In this document: piece after piece, positions 43,573 to 51,785 of the stretch | How the letters are laid out: each line of letters starts with the position of its first letter | Numbering within the stretch: the first letter of the stretch is position 1 | Source: CAZGDB01 sp964524705 | Lineage (GTDB): Bacteria; Pseudomonadota; Gammaproteobacteria; Berkiellales; Berkiellaceae | Assembly (NCBI GenBank): GCA_964524705.1 | Contig: CAZGDB010000005.1 | Coordinates: 1 to 64,000, forward strand | Reading direction: 5' to 3' | DNA: 64,000 nucleotides | Position numbers and translations under genes: made by a program | The notes under the pieces: model-generated | The model's database searches: none | Told to the model about the DNA's origin: nothing | The model's input: the letters and a program-made list of their open reading frames with translations, nothing else

Positions 43573-43929
43573 TTAGTATGCGCCTTTCTCTTGGTGGTGT
43601 TCCAGTGCCTTTTCTTTAGCTTTTTCTTTCATAGCTTCATGATGTTCTTTAGCTTCTTCTTTCATTTCTTTACGATGTTCCATCGCCTTTTCTTTCATTT
43701 CTTGGTGATGTTCTTTGGCTTCTTCTTTCATTTCTTTACGGTGTTCGATTGCCTTTTCTTTCATTGCCTTATGGTGTTCTGCACGTACGTTATCTGCTGC
43801 AGCTAATTGCTTAGTAGCAGTTGGCTGGGTTGCTTGCGCGGACTGTTCTAAAGACTTTGCAGTATCTGCTGCAACCACGTTACCAGTTAGTAAACCAAGA
43901 AACATAAATGGGAGTGCTGTTTTCATCAT
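43573..43929 (-). CDS. Small secreted protein with 11-residue His/Lys/Glu repeats
   Basis: The ATG at 43929 follows AAGGAAGG and gives MMKTALPFMFLGLLTGNVVA, a signal peptide cleaved near VVA-AD. Residues 51-105 are five units of 11 residues with pattern E-H-x-x-x-M-K-E-x-A-x. Hendecad repeats form long coiled coils; the regular His pairs could bind metal. Total 118 residues. A hairpin of CCCCTA and TAGGGG lies just downstream at 43518-43555. Upstream frames to 43992 add residues that do not look coding. Confidence 0.72.
   Translation of the reverse strand: MMKTALPFMFLGLLTGNVVAADTAKSLEQSAQATQPTATKQLAAADNVRAEHHKAMKEKAIEHRKEMKEEAKEHHQEMKEKAMEHRKEMKEEAKEHHEAMKEKAKEKALEHHQEKGAY
43615..43779 (-). 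repeat. Five 33-bp coding repeats (two 66-bp higher-order copies)
   Basis: Each 33-bp unit encodes EHxxxMKExAx; units alternate between an EKA and an EEA form, so the DNA repeats with a 66-bp period. Copy number may vary between strains. Confidence 0.8.
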
Positions 43930-44046
43930 AATAAATCCTTCCTTGTATATTGAACCTAAATCCACAAATAGGAGTGTAGTAAAAATTTTCAAAAAAACAA
44001 ATCGCTGCTACACTGCAATAAATAGCTTACAGGGAAGACTGCATTC

Positions 44047-44316
44047 ATGGATATGAAAAAAGCGTTTGATACATTACAGGATATAGAAAAAAATCTAGCT
44101 AGCCCGTGGTTTCTCAGCACTATGGGAATTATGTCGTTAGTTGTTATTCTAACTCCAAAAAAATGGTTCGCCGCAGTACTCTCTTTAGATCAGATATCCT
44201 CTCTACAGCAACTGGCAGCTATTATCTTGCTAGCTGTTTCTGCTGTTTTAGTGTTGAAAGGAATTTCCAGCGCCTATGATGCTATCTCCAACCTCATCAC
44301 TAGAAAGATTAAGTGA
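44047..44316 (+). CDS. Small membrane protein, unknown
   Basis: 89 residues with two hydrophobic segments (FLSTMGIMSLVVILT and LAAIILLAVSAVLVLKGI). ATG 44047 is preceded by AGGGAAG 11 bases upstream. The last 69 bases overlap the end of the convergent gene at 44248-45327; both frames look protein-like, so both may be real. No family recognised. Confidence 0.5.
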   Translation: MDMKKAFDTLQDIEKNLASPWFLSTMGIMSLVVILTPKKWFAAVLSLDQISSLQQLAAIILLAVSAVLVLKGISSAYDAISNLITRKIK

Positions 44317-45327
44317 AACGATTGTCTCTCTCAGATCTTTAGAAGATGAAGCAGCTCCTTCAGCCGCAAAGCGCACTGTTCGTGGTTGATGCTCTAATAT
44401 CTTCACCTGAACACTCAGTGTGTTCACCATTTCTTTCATCGATTGCTCAGCGGTATTTTTCTCTTCTTTTTCTTTCTCTGCAAAATGAATCAAGCTTTTA
44501 AGAATAGCACCTCTGGCCTGAAATTTATTATCTAACATATTAAAAGCAAATAATTTAAATAACCCTGTTTCTACTTTATACGTAAGAGCAGCCAAGCCGC
44601 CTAGCACTAAACCTTTTGCTAAAAACCCCATAATCCCCGTTTGTGCCCCTAGAATGACAATACTCCAAGCAACCGCAGGCGGTAACATAGTAATAGGCAA
44701 GAACGCATTTAAAAATAAAAACCCTATTAGTGCTACGAATCCAGCACTCCAAAGCGGTACGGTATGACGAAAAACAGGATACCAGGAAGGCAAAATCGCA
44801 TCTTGTTCGGAGCGTTTCAACTTGGGGTTCTGAATAAGAGGCTCATCGACCTCAATCGGTTGAAGTGGAACTACCGGTTCATTCTGTAATTTCGCAACCT
44901 GTGTTTTTAGTTCCATCACTATTTTTTGTAAAGCTGTACGGTTTCTTTTTTTAGCTTGTTTTTTCTCGTTCCAACGTGCCTTTAATGTTTCTAGCAGCGT
45001 ACCACGTTCCTCATAGCGTTTTTCCAGAGAAGTAAAATAACTGATTTTAAAAAGAGAGGTTTGTAATTTATAACTCACTATAGCTATCGCGGATAAAACT
45101 CCCACTTTTGCTAAAAAACCCAAAAAACCAGTTTGTGCCCCTAAAATTACAATACTCCAGGCTAAAGCTGGGGTTAAACTTGCAACAGGTAAAATGGCTT
45201 GCAGTAGCAAAAAACTGACCACAGTAATAGTGGTCGCCACAAACATAGGTACACGTCGACGAAACCAATAATACACTGAAGGTAGCTCTGTTTTTTTATG
45301 TGCACGACGAGTCATATCAAGAGACAT
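44248..45327 (-). CDS. Membrane protein with a tandem-duplicated domain, unknown
   Basis: About 359 residues from ATG 45327, which has AAGGTG 7 bases upstream. Two copies of a roughly 110-residue unit are visible, near residues 20-125 and 180-285. Each has PSxYxxFRxxVP, a hydrophobic pair, the nearly identical AWSIVILGAQTGxxGFLAK, then a Tyr-Lys-x-(Q/E)-T-x-LFK segment and a charged helix. A charged linker with coiled-coil character joins them. The tail is Ser/Ala-rich. No family recognised. Confidence 0.7.
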   Translation of the reverse strand: MSLDMTRRAHKKTELPSVYYWFRRRVPMFVATTITVVSFLLLQAILPVASLTPALAWSIVILGAQTGFLGFLAKVGVLSAIAIVSYKLQTSLFKISYFTSLEKRYEERGTLLETLKARWNEKKQAKKRNRTALQKIVMELKTQVAKLQNEPVVPLQPIEVDEPLIQNPKLKRSEQDAILPSWYPVFRHTVPLWSAGFVALIGFLFLNAFLPITMLPPAVAWSIVILGAQTGIMGFLAKGLVLGGLAALTYKVETGLFKLFAFNMLDNKFQARGAILKSLIHFAEKEKEEKNTAEQSMKEMVNTLSVQVKILEHQPRTVRFAAEGAASSSKDLRETIVSLNLSSDEVGDSIIGAGNSFQH

Positions 45328-45351
45328 ACTGCCCACCTTATTTGAAAAAAA

Positions 45352-46437
45352 TTAAAACAGACGTGGTGCGTAATGAATACCACCTTCACGCCATAAAAGG
45401 TTAATATTGCGTTTTAAGACTAAAGAAGAACCGCCCAAATTACGCTCATATACTTCATTATAATTACCTACTTGTACAAGGACCGTAGCTGCCCAATTAC
45501 TGGGCAACCCTAAAGGCGCCGCCAAGGTATCAACTTCCTTGAGCCATTCTTGATGCGCCGCATTAGGACGCCCGACCGTTTCTGAACTCAACCGCTCTTC
45601 TTCTGCATTTAACAAAACAGACCCAACTGCACGTGCCACATCAAACAAACGAGTTTCTTCAGCAGAGATCACAGGACCTATAGCATCTTTTGCAATCAAT
45701 TGACCCACAATTACATGCTGTGTTGAAGAACTTAAATGTTTACGATAGGCCGCCAAAGATGCCACCCCTGCAGTCACTGCCATACAGCGCCCATTTTGAT
45801 ACGCCTGCATCATTTGCGCATTTTCTGAAAAACTTTCAATGATAATCGGCATACGTTGCAATTCTGCATATTGTGTAATCTGTCTTTCTGCTGTGGTATT
45901 TTTTAAAACACATACGGTTTTATTGACAAGATCTGACAACTTACGGATCCCTGAACTTTTAGACACCAAAAAACCTTGCCCATCGTAATACAACACTCCC
46001 GGGAAACGCACACCTTCGCGTAATTCACGCTCTAAAGTGACAGAGGTATTCCCTATTAACACATCTATTTCTTTTTTACGCAGACCTTCAAAACGATCTG
46101 CAACTGTGCGCGGTAAAAATTCTACTTTCGTTTGATCTGAAAAAATGGCGGCTGCCATTGCACGACAAAAATCAGCCTCTAAACCTACCCATTTTTGTTG
46201 ACTATCTTGTGCCACAAAACCATCTACTTGCATCCCTACACCACACCGTAAAACACCACGCGCTTGAATTTTTGTGAGTAGGTCAGGGGACGGTAAATCC
46301 GTTTTAGTCACAGCAGCCATCACCACTGGTGTCTCTTTAGTGGTAACTGCACCTAAGTTATCCTGCTCGATAGCAAAACTCGTCACCGGTAATAAGGTAG
46401 CCAACACTAGGCTTATACCAAAAAAATATCTATCCAT
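45352..46437 (-). CDS. Periplasmic amino-acid-binding protein (AapJ-like), orphan
   Basis: 361 residues with a signal peptide (FFGISLVLATLLPVTSFA). The mature part is a class 3 solute-binding fold: IQARGVLRCGVG, GLEADFCRAMAAAIF, DVLIGNTSVTLERE, and the C-terminal NYNEVYERNLG, all typical of AapJ general L-amino-acid-binding proteins. No aapQMP permease or ATPase lies nearby, so it may serve another transporter or act as a free binding protein. Confidence 0.88.
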   Translation of the reverse strand: MDRYFFGISLVLATLLPVTSFAIEQDNLGAVTTKETPVVMAAVTKTDLPSPDLLTKIQARGVLRCGVGMQVDGFVAQDSQQKWVGLEADFCRAMAAAIFSDQTKVEFLPRTVADRFEGLRKKEIDVLIGNTSVTLERELREGVRFPGVLYYDGQGFLVSKSSGIRKLSDLVNKTVCVLKNTTAERQITQYAELQRMPIIIESFSENAQMMQAYQNGRCMAVTAGVASLAAYRKHLSSSTQHVIVGQLIAKDAIGPVISAEETRLFDVARAVGSVLLNAEEERLSSETVGRPNAAHQEWLKEVDTLAAPLGLPSNWAATVLVQVGNYNEVYERNLGGSSLVLKRNINLLWREGGIHYAPRLF

Positions 46438-46512
46438 AGAGGCACCCTTTACCTTTTAAAGTCTGGCTACAGTATGCCGACATTATAACAAGAATTACCT
46501 TATTGTGTAGCC

Positions 46513-47421
46513 ATGAAACCTACAAACACCAGAAAGAAGAGCGACCTGGAAAACGTAGCCTCTATGCTACGCAATGAACTACAGTGCGACCTAGAAGAAA
46601 ACACACCTGTAGATGACAATCAAAAAGAAGCCATCGCTTGTTATTTAAGTGAAATCCGCCATTATCCACTCCTCACACCAGAGCATGAGGTCACGCTAGG
46701 GCGCAAAATTCAAACTGGCGATACCCAAGCCCGCAATACCATGATTCAAGCAAATCTCAGGTTAGTGGTCAAACTTGCAAAACGATATCACTCTAAAGGC
46801 ACCATGTCCCTTTTAGATTTAATCGAAGAAGGTAATATTGGACTAATGCGCGCCGTCAGCGGCTTTAACCCTGAGCTGGGCTACCGGTTTTCAACCTATG
46901 CTGCCTGGTGGATACAACAAAGTATTGAGCGCGCTATTATGAACCAAGCACGCACCATACGCCTGCCTGTCCACATCATTAAACAACTGCGCCGCAACCA
47001 AAAATTAGAACGTGAAGGCCAAGAAGGACTCACCCTGACACCGGCAGCGCTATCTGTACAAGATACGTTTGCCCACGATGCTACCATTTCCTTAGACCAA
47101 CCCCTGTCTGATGATATCAACAAACCCTTTAAAGAACTGCTCAAAGCACATGATGCTACCAACCCTCTCTATCTTGCGACCAAAGAAGATCTCGAATCTA
47201 AAATTCAAGACTGGGTTGGCAAACTCTCTAAAATTCAACAAGAAGTTGTCTTACGTCGGTTTGGAATGCTCGGTTATGCCCCTTGTACCCTAGATGAAAC
47301 CAGCCAACAAATGGGCCTGACCCGTGAAAAAATCCGCCGTGTTCAAAGCAGCGCCTTTAAACGCCTACGCCGCGTTATTGAAAGCACAGAATCCAATATC
47401 AATTCTCTGTTCTTAGACTAA
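46513..47421 (+). CDS. rpoS: RNA polymerase sigma factor RpoS-like
   Basis: Sigma-70 family. Region 1.2 LSEIRHYPLLTPEHEVTLGRKI, region 2 NLRLVVKLAKRYHSKG...LLDLIEEGNIGLMRAV and RFSTYAAWWIQQSIERAIMN, and region 4 VVLRRFGMLGYAPCTLDETS with helix-turn-helix LTREKIRRVQSSAFKRLR. LGYxxxTLDE and the short N-terminus favour RpoS over RpoD and RpoH. Region 3 between HIIKQL and ISLDQPL is about 13 residues shorter than in E. coli RpoS. Divergent from the binding-protein gene. Confidence 0.85.
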   Translation: MKPTNTRKKSDLENVASMLRNELQCDLEENTPVDDNQKEAIACYLSEIRHYPLLTPEHEVTLGRKIQTGDTQARNTMIQANLRLVVKLAKRYHSKGTMSLLDLIEEGNIGLMRAVSGFNPELGYRFSTYAAWWIQQSIERAIMNQARTIRLPVHIIKQLRRNQKLEREGQEGLTLTPAALSVQDTFAHDATISLDQPLSDDINKPFKELLKAHDATNPLYLATKEDLESKIQDWVGKLSKIQQEVVLRRFGMLGYAPCTLDETSQQMGLTREKIRRVQSSAFKRLRRVIESTESNINSLFLD

Positions 47422-47467
47422 CCTCTGCTATAATTCCCCCATACTGCTAAGATTGGTTTTTCCCATC

Positions 47468-48667
47468 ATGTTTTCTTTATTAGTCACCTCACTTATATGT
47501 ATTCCAGTAGTCCTGATTTTACTAGTGCTGTATATCGTATTGGGTAAAACTCGTAACTCTGGGAATACCCTCACCAGTGTGGCAACAACCCAAAATATTT
47601 TATTAACTGAGGTATTAAACTTAAGAGAAAAACACCAAGATGGGATCCGCATTAATCTACAAGAAACCCAAGCACTCTTAGAACGTGCACTCCAACAAGT
47701 ACAACAAAATTTACAGATGGGACTGTCCACACAACAAAATTTTACCCAACACTTACTACAAAATTTTAGCCAAAATACTGAAAAAGCAATTCAAAGCCTA
47801 TCAGATAAAGTAGAAGGTAAACTCAGCGAAGGTATGGAACGTACACTTACCACCTTTCAACGTATTACCGAACGCCTCTTACTCATTGATGAAGCTCAAA
47901 AACGCATGTCTGACCTATCTTCTCAGGTGGTAAGCTTACAAGAAATTTTAACCGATAAACGCGCACGTGGTGCCTTTGGAGAAATCCAATTAGAAGGGTT
48001 GCTCAAAAACATGCTTCCCCCCAATGCTTTTGCCTTGCAACACACCTTAGCAAACCGATGCCGTGCCGATGCAATGCTCTATTTACCAGAACCTACTGGC
48101 AATATCGCTATTGATGCAAAGTTTCCCTTAGAGAGCTATAGAAAATTACAAAATAAACATGCCTCTGAGATAGCGCGTAAAGAAGCAACTTTACAATTTA
48201 AACAAGACATTAAAAAACATATCCAGGACATCAAACAAAAATATATATCCCCCCCTGAAACCACTGACTCTGCCATATTATTTTTACCAGCTGAAGCAAT
48301 TTTTTCCTATTTGCATAGCGAACATGGGGATCTTATTGATTTTGCACATAAAGAACGCGTATGGCTCACCTCCCCTACAACATTAATGGCACTGTTAACC
48401 ACTGCTAGAGCCGTGATTAAGGATGCCAGATCTCGTGAAGAAATGATTATCTTACAAAAACATCTCTCTGCCTTAGCTCAAGACTTTAACCGTTTTGAAA
48501 AAAGAATGGACCAGCTCTCTCGCCATATCGAGCAGGCCCACCAAGATGTACATGCCGTCCAACAATCTGCTCAAAAAATCACCCGTCGTTTTACCCAATT
48601 AGAACAGCTCGAGACGGCGCCGGCAGCACAAAACCCAACAATACCGTTGCCAACCTTAGAAGAGTGA
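47468..48667 (+). CDS. rmuC: DNA recombination protein RmuC
   Basis: About 399 residues from ATG 47468; the TTG at 47453 would add five. An N-terminal membrane helix (LLVTSLICIPVVLILLVLYIVL) precedes a long coiled coil, then the PD-(D/E)XK-like RmuC core (RARGAFGEIQLEGLLKNMLP, DAKFPLESY, ILFLPAEAIFSYL, SPTTLMALLTTA). RmuC limits inversions at short repeats. It follows rpoS by 46 bases. Confidence 0.93.
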   Translation: MFSLLVTSLICIPVVLILLVLYIVLGKTRNSGNTLTSVATTQNILLTEVLNLREKHQDGIRINLQETQALLERALQQVQQNLQMGLSTQQNFTQHLLQNFSQNTEKAIQSLSDKVEGKLSEGMERTLTTFQRITERLLLIDEAQKRMSDLSSQVVSLQEILTDKRARGAFGEIQLEGLLKNMLPPNAFALQHTLANRCRADAMLYLPEPTGNIAIDAKFPLESYRKLQNKHASEIARKEATLQFKQDIKKHIQDIKQKYISPPETTDSAILFLPAEAIFSYLHSEHGDLIDFAHKERVWLTSPTTLMALLTTARAVIKDARSREEMIILQKHLSALAQDFNRFEKRMDQLSRHIEQAHQDVHAVQQSAQKITRRFTQLEQLETAPAAQNPTIPLPTLEE

Positions 48668-48708
48668 ACTAACCTGAAATATAGATACAGCCACTTATTA
48701 AGATACCC

Positions 48709-49590
48709 GTGTTCCAACGTCTCAAGCGTAAGCTGATCTCAAATGTACAAAGTTGGTTACTTAAAGAAGATGCTATACATAGCATGTCTTTATCTGACTT
48801 TGACCGTATTCGCTTTGAGGTACGCCCTTGTGATGTATTACTGATTGAAGGACGTAGCCGCGTCAGCCAAGCCATTCGCTCCATCACCCAAAGCCCTTGG
48901 TCACACGCCTGTTTGTACATAGGTCGCCTTCATGACATTGATGATGTAGTCTTACGTAAAGCTGTTGTAGATTACTTTCAAGGTGAGCCAGAAGAACAAC
49001 TCGTTATAGAAGGCATGTTAGGGCAAGGGACGATTATTTCCCCGTTACGGACCTATAAATCAGAGCATATTCGGATCTGCCGTCCTCGTGGGATATCCCG
49101 TAGTGATGCCCAAAAAGTCATAGGCTATGGCATTAAACGCTTAGGCAAAGACTATGATGTCAGACAGATTGTAGATCTTGCCCTGTTTTTACTTCCCTGG
49201 GGTATCTTACCCGTCAAATGGCGTACGCGTCTGTTTGAGACTAATGCGGGGTCAGATTCTAAAACCGTATGTTCTACATTGATTGCAGATGCCTTTCATT
49301 CTGTAGGATTCCCGATCTTACCCTTGATTATTGAACATGAGGAAAAAGGCTTAGAATTAATTCAAAGAAATACCCGGCTCTTTACACCCAGCGACTTCGA
49401 TTATTCTCCGTTCTTTGAAATCATCAAATACCCCATTGTTAAATCTGTGGAAGGGGGTATTTATCGCGACTTACCTTGGAATAATGAATTAGTGAGTCAA
49501 CATGGGTCAACTGTGATCCACACGAGTGCTAAACCCGTGCTGTCTCCTTTACAAAAGAAAGAGCCTCATGGTCCAGGGAATGATTTCTAA
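48709..49590 (+). CDS. Permuted NlpC/P60-like (YiiX/YebB-type) protein
   Basis: 293 residues from GTG 48709. The pattern RPCDVLLIEGRSRVSQAIRS, SPWSHACLYIG with the catalytic His, RRLG-like IKRLGKDYD and VCSTLIADAFHSVG with the catalytic Cys is that of the permuted papain-fold group that includes YiiX and lecithin-retinol acyltransferase relatives. Members cleave or transfer amides, thioesters or lipids. No signal peptide. Its stop overlaps a small gene on the other strand. Confidence 0.75.
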   Translation: MFQRLKRKLISNVQSWLLKEDAIHSMSLSDFDRIRFEVRPCDVLLIEGRSRVSQAIRSITQSPWSHACLYIGRLHDIDDVVLRKAVVDYFQGEPEEQLVIEGMLGQGTIISPLRTYKSEHIRICRPRGISRSDAQKVIGYGIKRLGKDYDVRQIVDLALFLLPWGILPVKWRTRLFETNAGSDSKTVCSTLIADAFHSVGFPILPLIIEHEEKGLELIQRNTRLFTPSDFDYSPFFEIIKYPIVKSVEGGIYRDLPWNNELVSQHGSTVIHTSAKPVLSPLQKKEPHGPGNDF

Positions 49591-49721
49591 GTAGGCTGAC
49601 CTGCTAAAAAATATAGCACCCCTGCTGCAAAGACACAAATCAAAATGATTGCAGCAATCGCATCTACAGCATCATCAGATAAAGGCGCACACGGTTTATT
49701 TTTACACCACTTTGAAAACAT
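49587..49721 (-). CDS. 44-residue single-span membrane peptide
   Basis: ATG 49721 lies 6 bases after GAGGAG. The peptide starts MFSKWCKNKPCAPLSDDAVD and continues with one hydrophobic helix (AIAAIILICVFAAGVLYFLA). Two Cys precede the helix. It follows the ankyrin gene at 49823-51724 on the same strand and overlaps the end of the convergent gene by 4 bases. Short, so support rests on the ribosome site and the clear helix. Confidence 0.55.
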   Translation of the reverse strand: MFSKWCKNKPCAPLSDDAVDAIAAIILICVFAAGVLYFLAGQPT

Positions 49722-49757
49722 AACAATCTCCTCACTCAATAATGGGCTTAGCATAAC

Positions 49758-49781
49758 GCTTTACAGCAGAAGCTGTAAAGC
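49758..49781. repeat. Perfect 10-bp hairpin upstream of the small membrane peptide
   Basis: GCTTTACAGC-AGAA-GCTGTAAAGC between the ankyrin gene stop (49823) and the small ORF. No T run, so it is more likely an RNA stability or regulatory hairpin. Confidence 0.55.
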
Positions 49782-49822
49782 ATAGGTAAACAACTTACAA
49801 TACCCCCTTCCTTAACAATACA

Positions 49823-51724
49823 CTAGTCTTGCTTGAGGCGCTCACTTGGCGCAATATTCGCCAAACTAGCAGGAGCTGCGACAGGAACAGGTATAAAAGT
49901 CTGTAACAGTACAGGGGGACGTGGCGTTTTTTCATGTAAAATTAATGCAATTACAGATCCTAATGTATCCAGCCGCATTTCTTTTAATACGTCTTCTAAA
50001 GTCACATAAATAGAACGCTCTTGATCTCCAATTACCATTTTTAATCTTCCTAAAAACGTCTGTAAAACCAAGTTAATCTTGTACGTACGCTCCAAATTAC
50101 TACCTTTACATTTTTGATTTTCAAAAAAAGCCACATAATCTTGGCGTGAAAAATCTGGAAATTTTTCCAAGGCAAATAACTCACAAACATCTTCTAATAA
50201 TTTTAAATTTTCAGTCCCCTCATAGGCCATCTCAATAAAGTGGCGTAACAACCTATAATTCTCTGCGATCAGCTGTTCTGCAAAGTCTGCATTAGGATTA
50301 ACTGCAGGCGTCAATTCTTCATCCGTCACGATCACTCTATCATCTATCAAAGTCAATATATTAATAATATGTCCCAAAGTTCCTGGCTGACAAGAAAACT
50401 GTCTATTATTTAATGCGATAGAAACAGGTGCATCAGGGGGTGTTGACACCCTTTGCCCTAAATAAATATGCTGGATATCTAATAATCTTTTGATAACATG
50501 CAGACGTATCTCTTTGAATTCTTTTTGTTTATCAAAACCTGGCTCTTGTGTCGCTTTAGATTGAAACACCACTAAATGGTCTTCTTCTTGTATCGCCAAC
50601 CATACCAGCCCCATATATTCTTTAAATAATGTAGATAATTCAGGAACAGCCGCTTCCATTCTCAGAATTAACCCAAGATTGTTCGCTGTACCATCACCCA
50701 ATATCGCTTCAACCAGATACTGCACACGTTCTTTTTGACTTAAGGCTTTTAATGCCTGTGCTAACACCCCTTCCCCAAAATCAGTAGCAGCAATCTCCAG
50801 CACCTCTTCTTGAAACTGTCGCGAGCGCACATAAACTTTAAAAAAATGATACGCTGCCGCTATCTGCTCCGCTGTTTTATCTTCTTTTAACTTTCCGACA
50901 CTTTTACGTATATTGGTTTGAATAATCGTATCGTGCACATCCGGAACATGAGATCTATTATATTGTCTGGGGCGTATTTCTAATGCCCCTCTCCCACGCA
51001 ATACACGTATAGCATCTAGAGAATTAGGAAAAGCATCAAGAATAAAATACCGCCCTGCGCTAGGGTTTATTAAAAATGGATACGATAAAAATCTATTTAA
51101 AACCGTGAGATTCTGAGTGTCAACAAAAAAATCCACCAAATGTTCCAGAACCGACTTAGGTGCCACCCCTAGACACGCATAACGATCTACAATATAAAAA
51201 ATTTCCGGATATTTTTTCAACAAGCGTTCTAAAGCGTCAATCTTTCCTTCTATAATAGCATTGATAGCTACTTGAACAGATAAACTATCAAGATTACACA
51301 TTAATTCTTTTTGCATAGCAGGGTGTGGATTTAAAAGAGATTGAATACCTATTTCTAAAAAACCTAAACGCAACTGCTCCTGCACCACAAAATCTGAATA
51401 AAACATTCTATCGTCTTGATATAAAGACACACATTTAATCGCACGCATCAAAGGATACGCCGGAACATATACACCACGAGAGGAACAAGACTTAAAAACC
51501 TTGTAATGTTCTGCTATTGTATCCATATTTTTATCGATTACCGCAAAACCAAGATCATCGGCAGTCAATAAAATCAAATATTTAGAAGGCACCAAATGCA
51601 TTAAAGCAGTGGGGCGCGCCACTTTAAAAGTTATAGGGATTCTATAAACAAAAAAACTATAACCCAATCCAATACAATCAAACGCACCCCGAAAAAATGC
51701 TTCCATTTTTTTAAAACCAAGCAT
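49823..51724 (-). CDS. Ankyrin-family protein with degenerate repeats and shared C-terminal domain
   Basis: 633 residues. The first 150 residues are not recognised; around 150-230 are degenerate ankyrin-like helices (AINAIIEGKIDALERLLKKY). The hinge VLRGRGALEIRP is followed by a region that parallels 30206-32659 along about 350 residues: FGEG, KERVQYLVEAI, GLVWLAIQEEDHLVVFQ, CQPGTLGHIINILTLIDDRV, NLVLQTFLGRLKM. The tail is Pro/Val/Ala-rich. It follows the ankyrin gene at 51786 by 61 bases. Confidence 0.8.
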   Translation of the reverse strand: MLGFKKMEAFFRGAFDCIGLGYSFFVYRIPITFKVARPTALMHLVPSKYLILLTADDLGFAVIDKNMDTIAEHYKVFKSCSSRGVYVPAYPLMRAIKCVSLYQDDRMFYSDFVVQEQLRLGFLEIGIQSLLNPHPAMQKELMCNLDSLSVQVAINAIIEGKIDALERLLKKYPEIFYIVDRYACLGVAPKSVLEHLVDFFVDTQNLTVLNRFLSYPFLINPSAGRYFILDAFPNSLDAIRVLRGRGALEIRPRQYNRSHVPDVHDTIIQTNIRKSVGKLKEDKTAEQIAAAYHFFKVYVRSRQFQEEVLEIAATDFGEGVLAQALKALSQKERVQYLVEAILGDGTANNLGLILRMEAAVPELSTLFKEYMGLVWLAIQEEDHLVVFQSKATQEPGFDKQKEFKEIRLHVIKRLLDIQHIYLGQRVSTPPDAPVSIALNNRQFSCQPGTLGHIINILTLIDDRVIVTDEELTPAVNPNADFAEQLIAENYRLLRHFIEMAYEGTENLKLLEDVCELFALEKFPDFSRQDYVAFFENQKCKGSNLERTYKINLVLQTFLGRLKMVIGDQERSIYVTLEDVLKEMRLDTLGSVIALILHEKTPRPPVLLQTFIPVPVAAPASLANIAPSERLKQD

Positions 51725-51785
51725 AACTCGCCTTCCCCAAAAAATCTGGTTTTTATATGTCTCATTTAGACCGGTATCTATTTTT

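Noticed and set aside
43615..43779. Short tandem repeats as non-coding minisatellite
   Set aside because: They keep the frame and encode regular 11-residue units behind a signal peptide and a good ribosome site.
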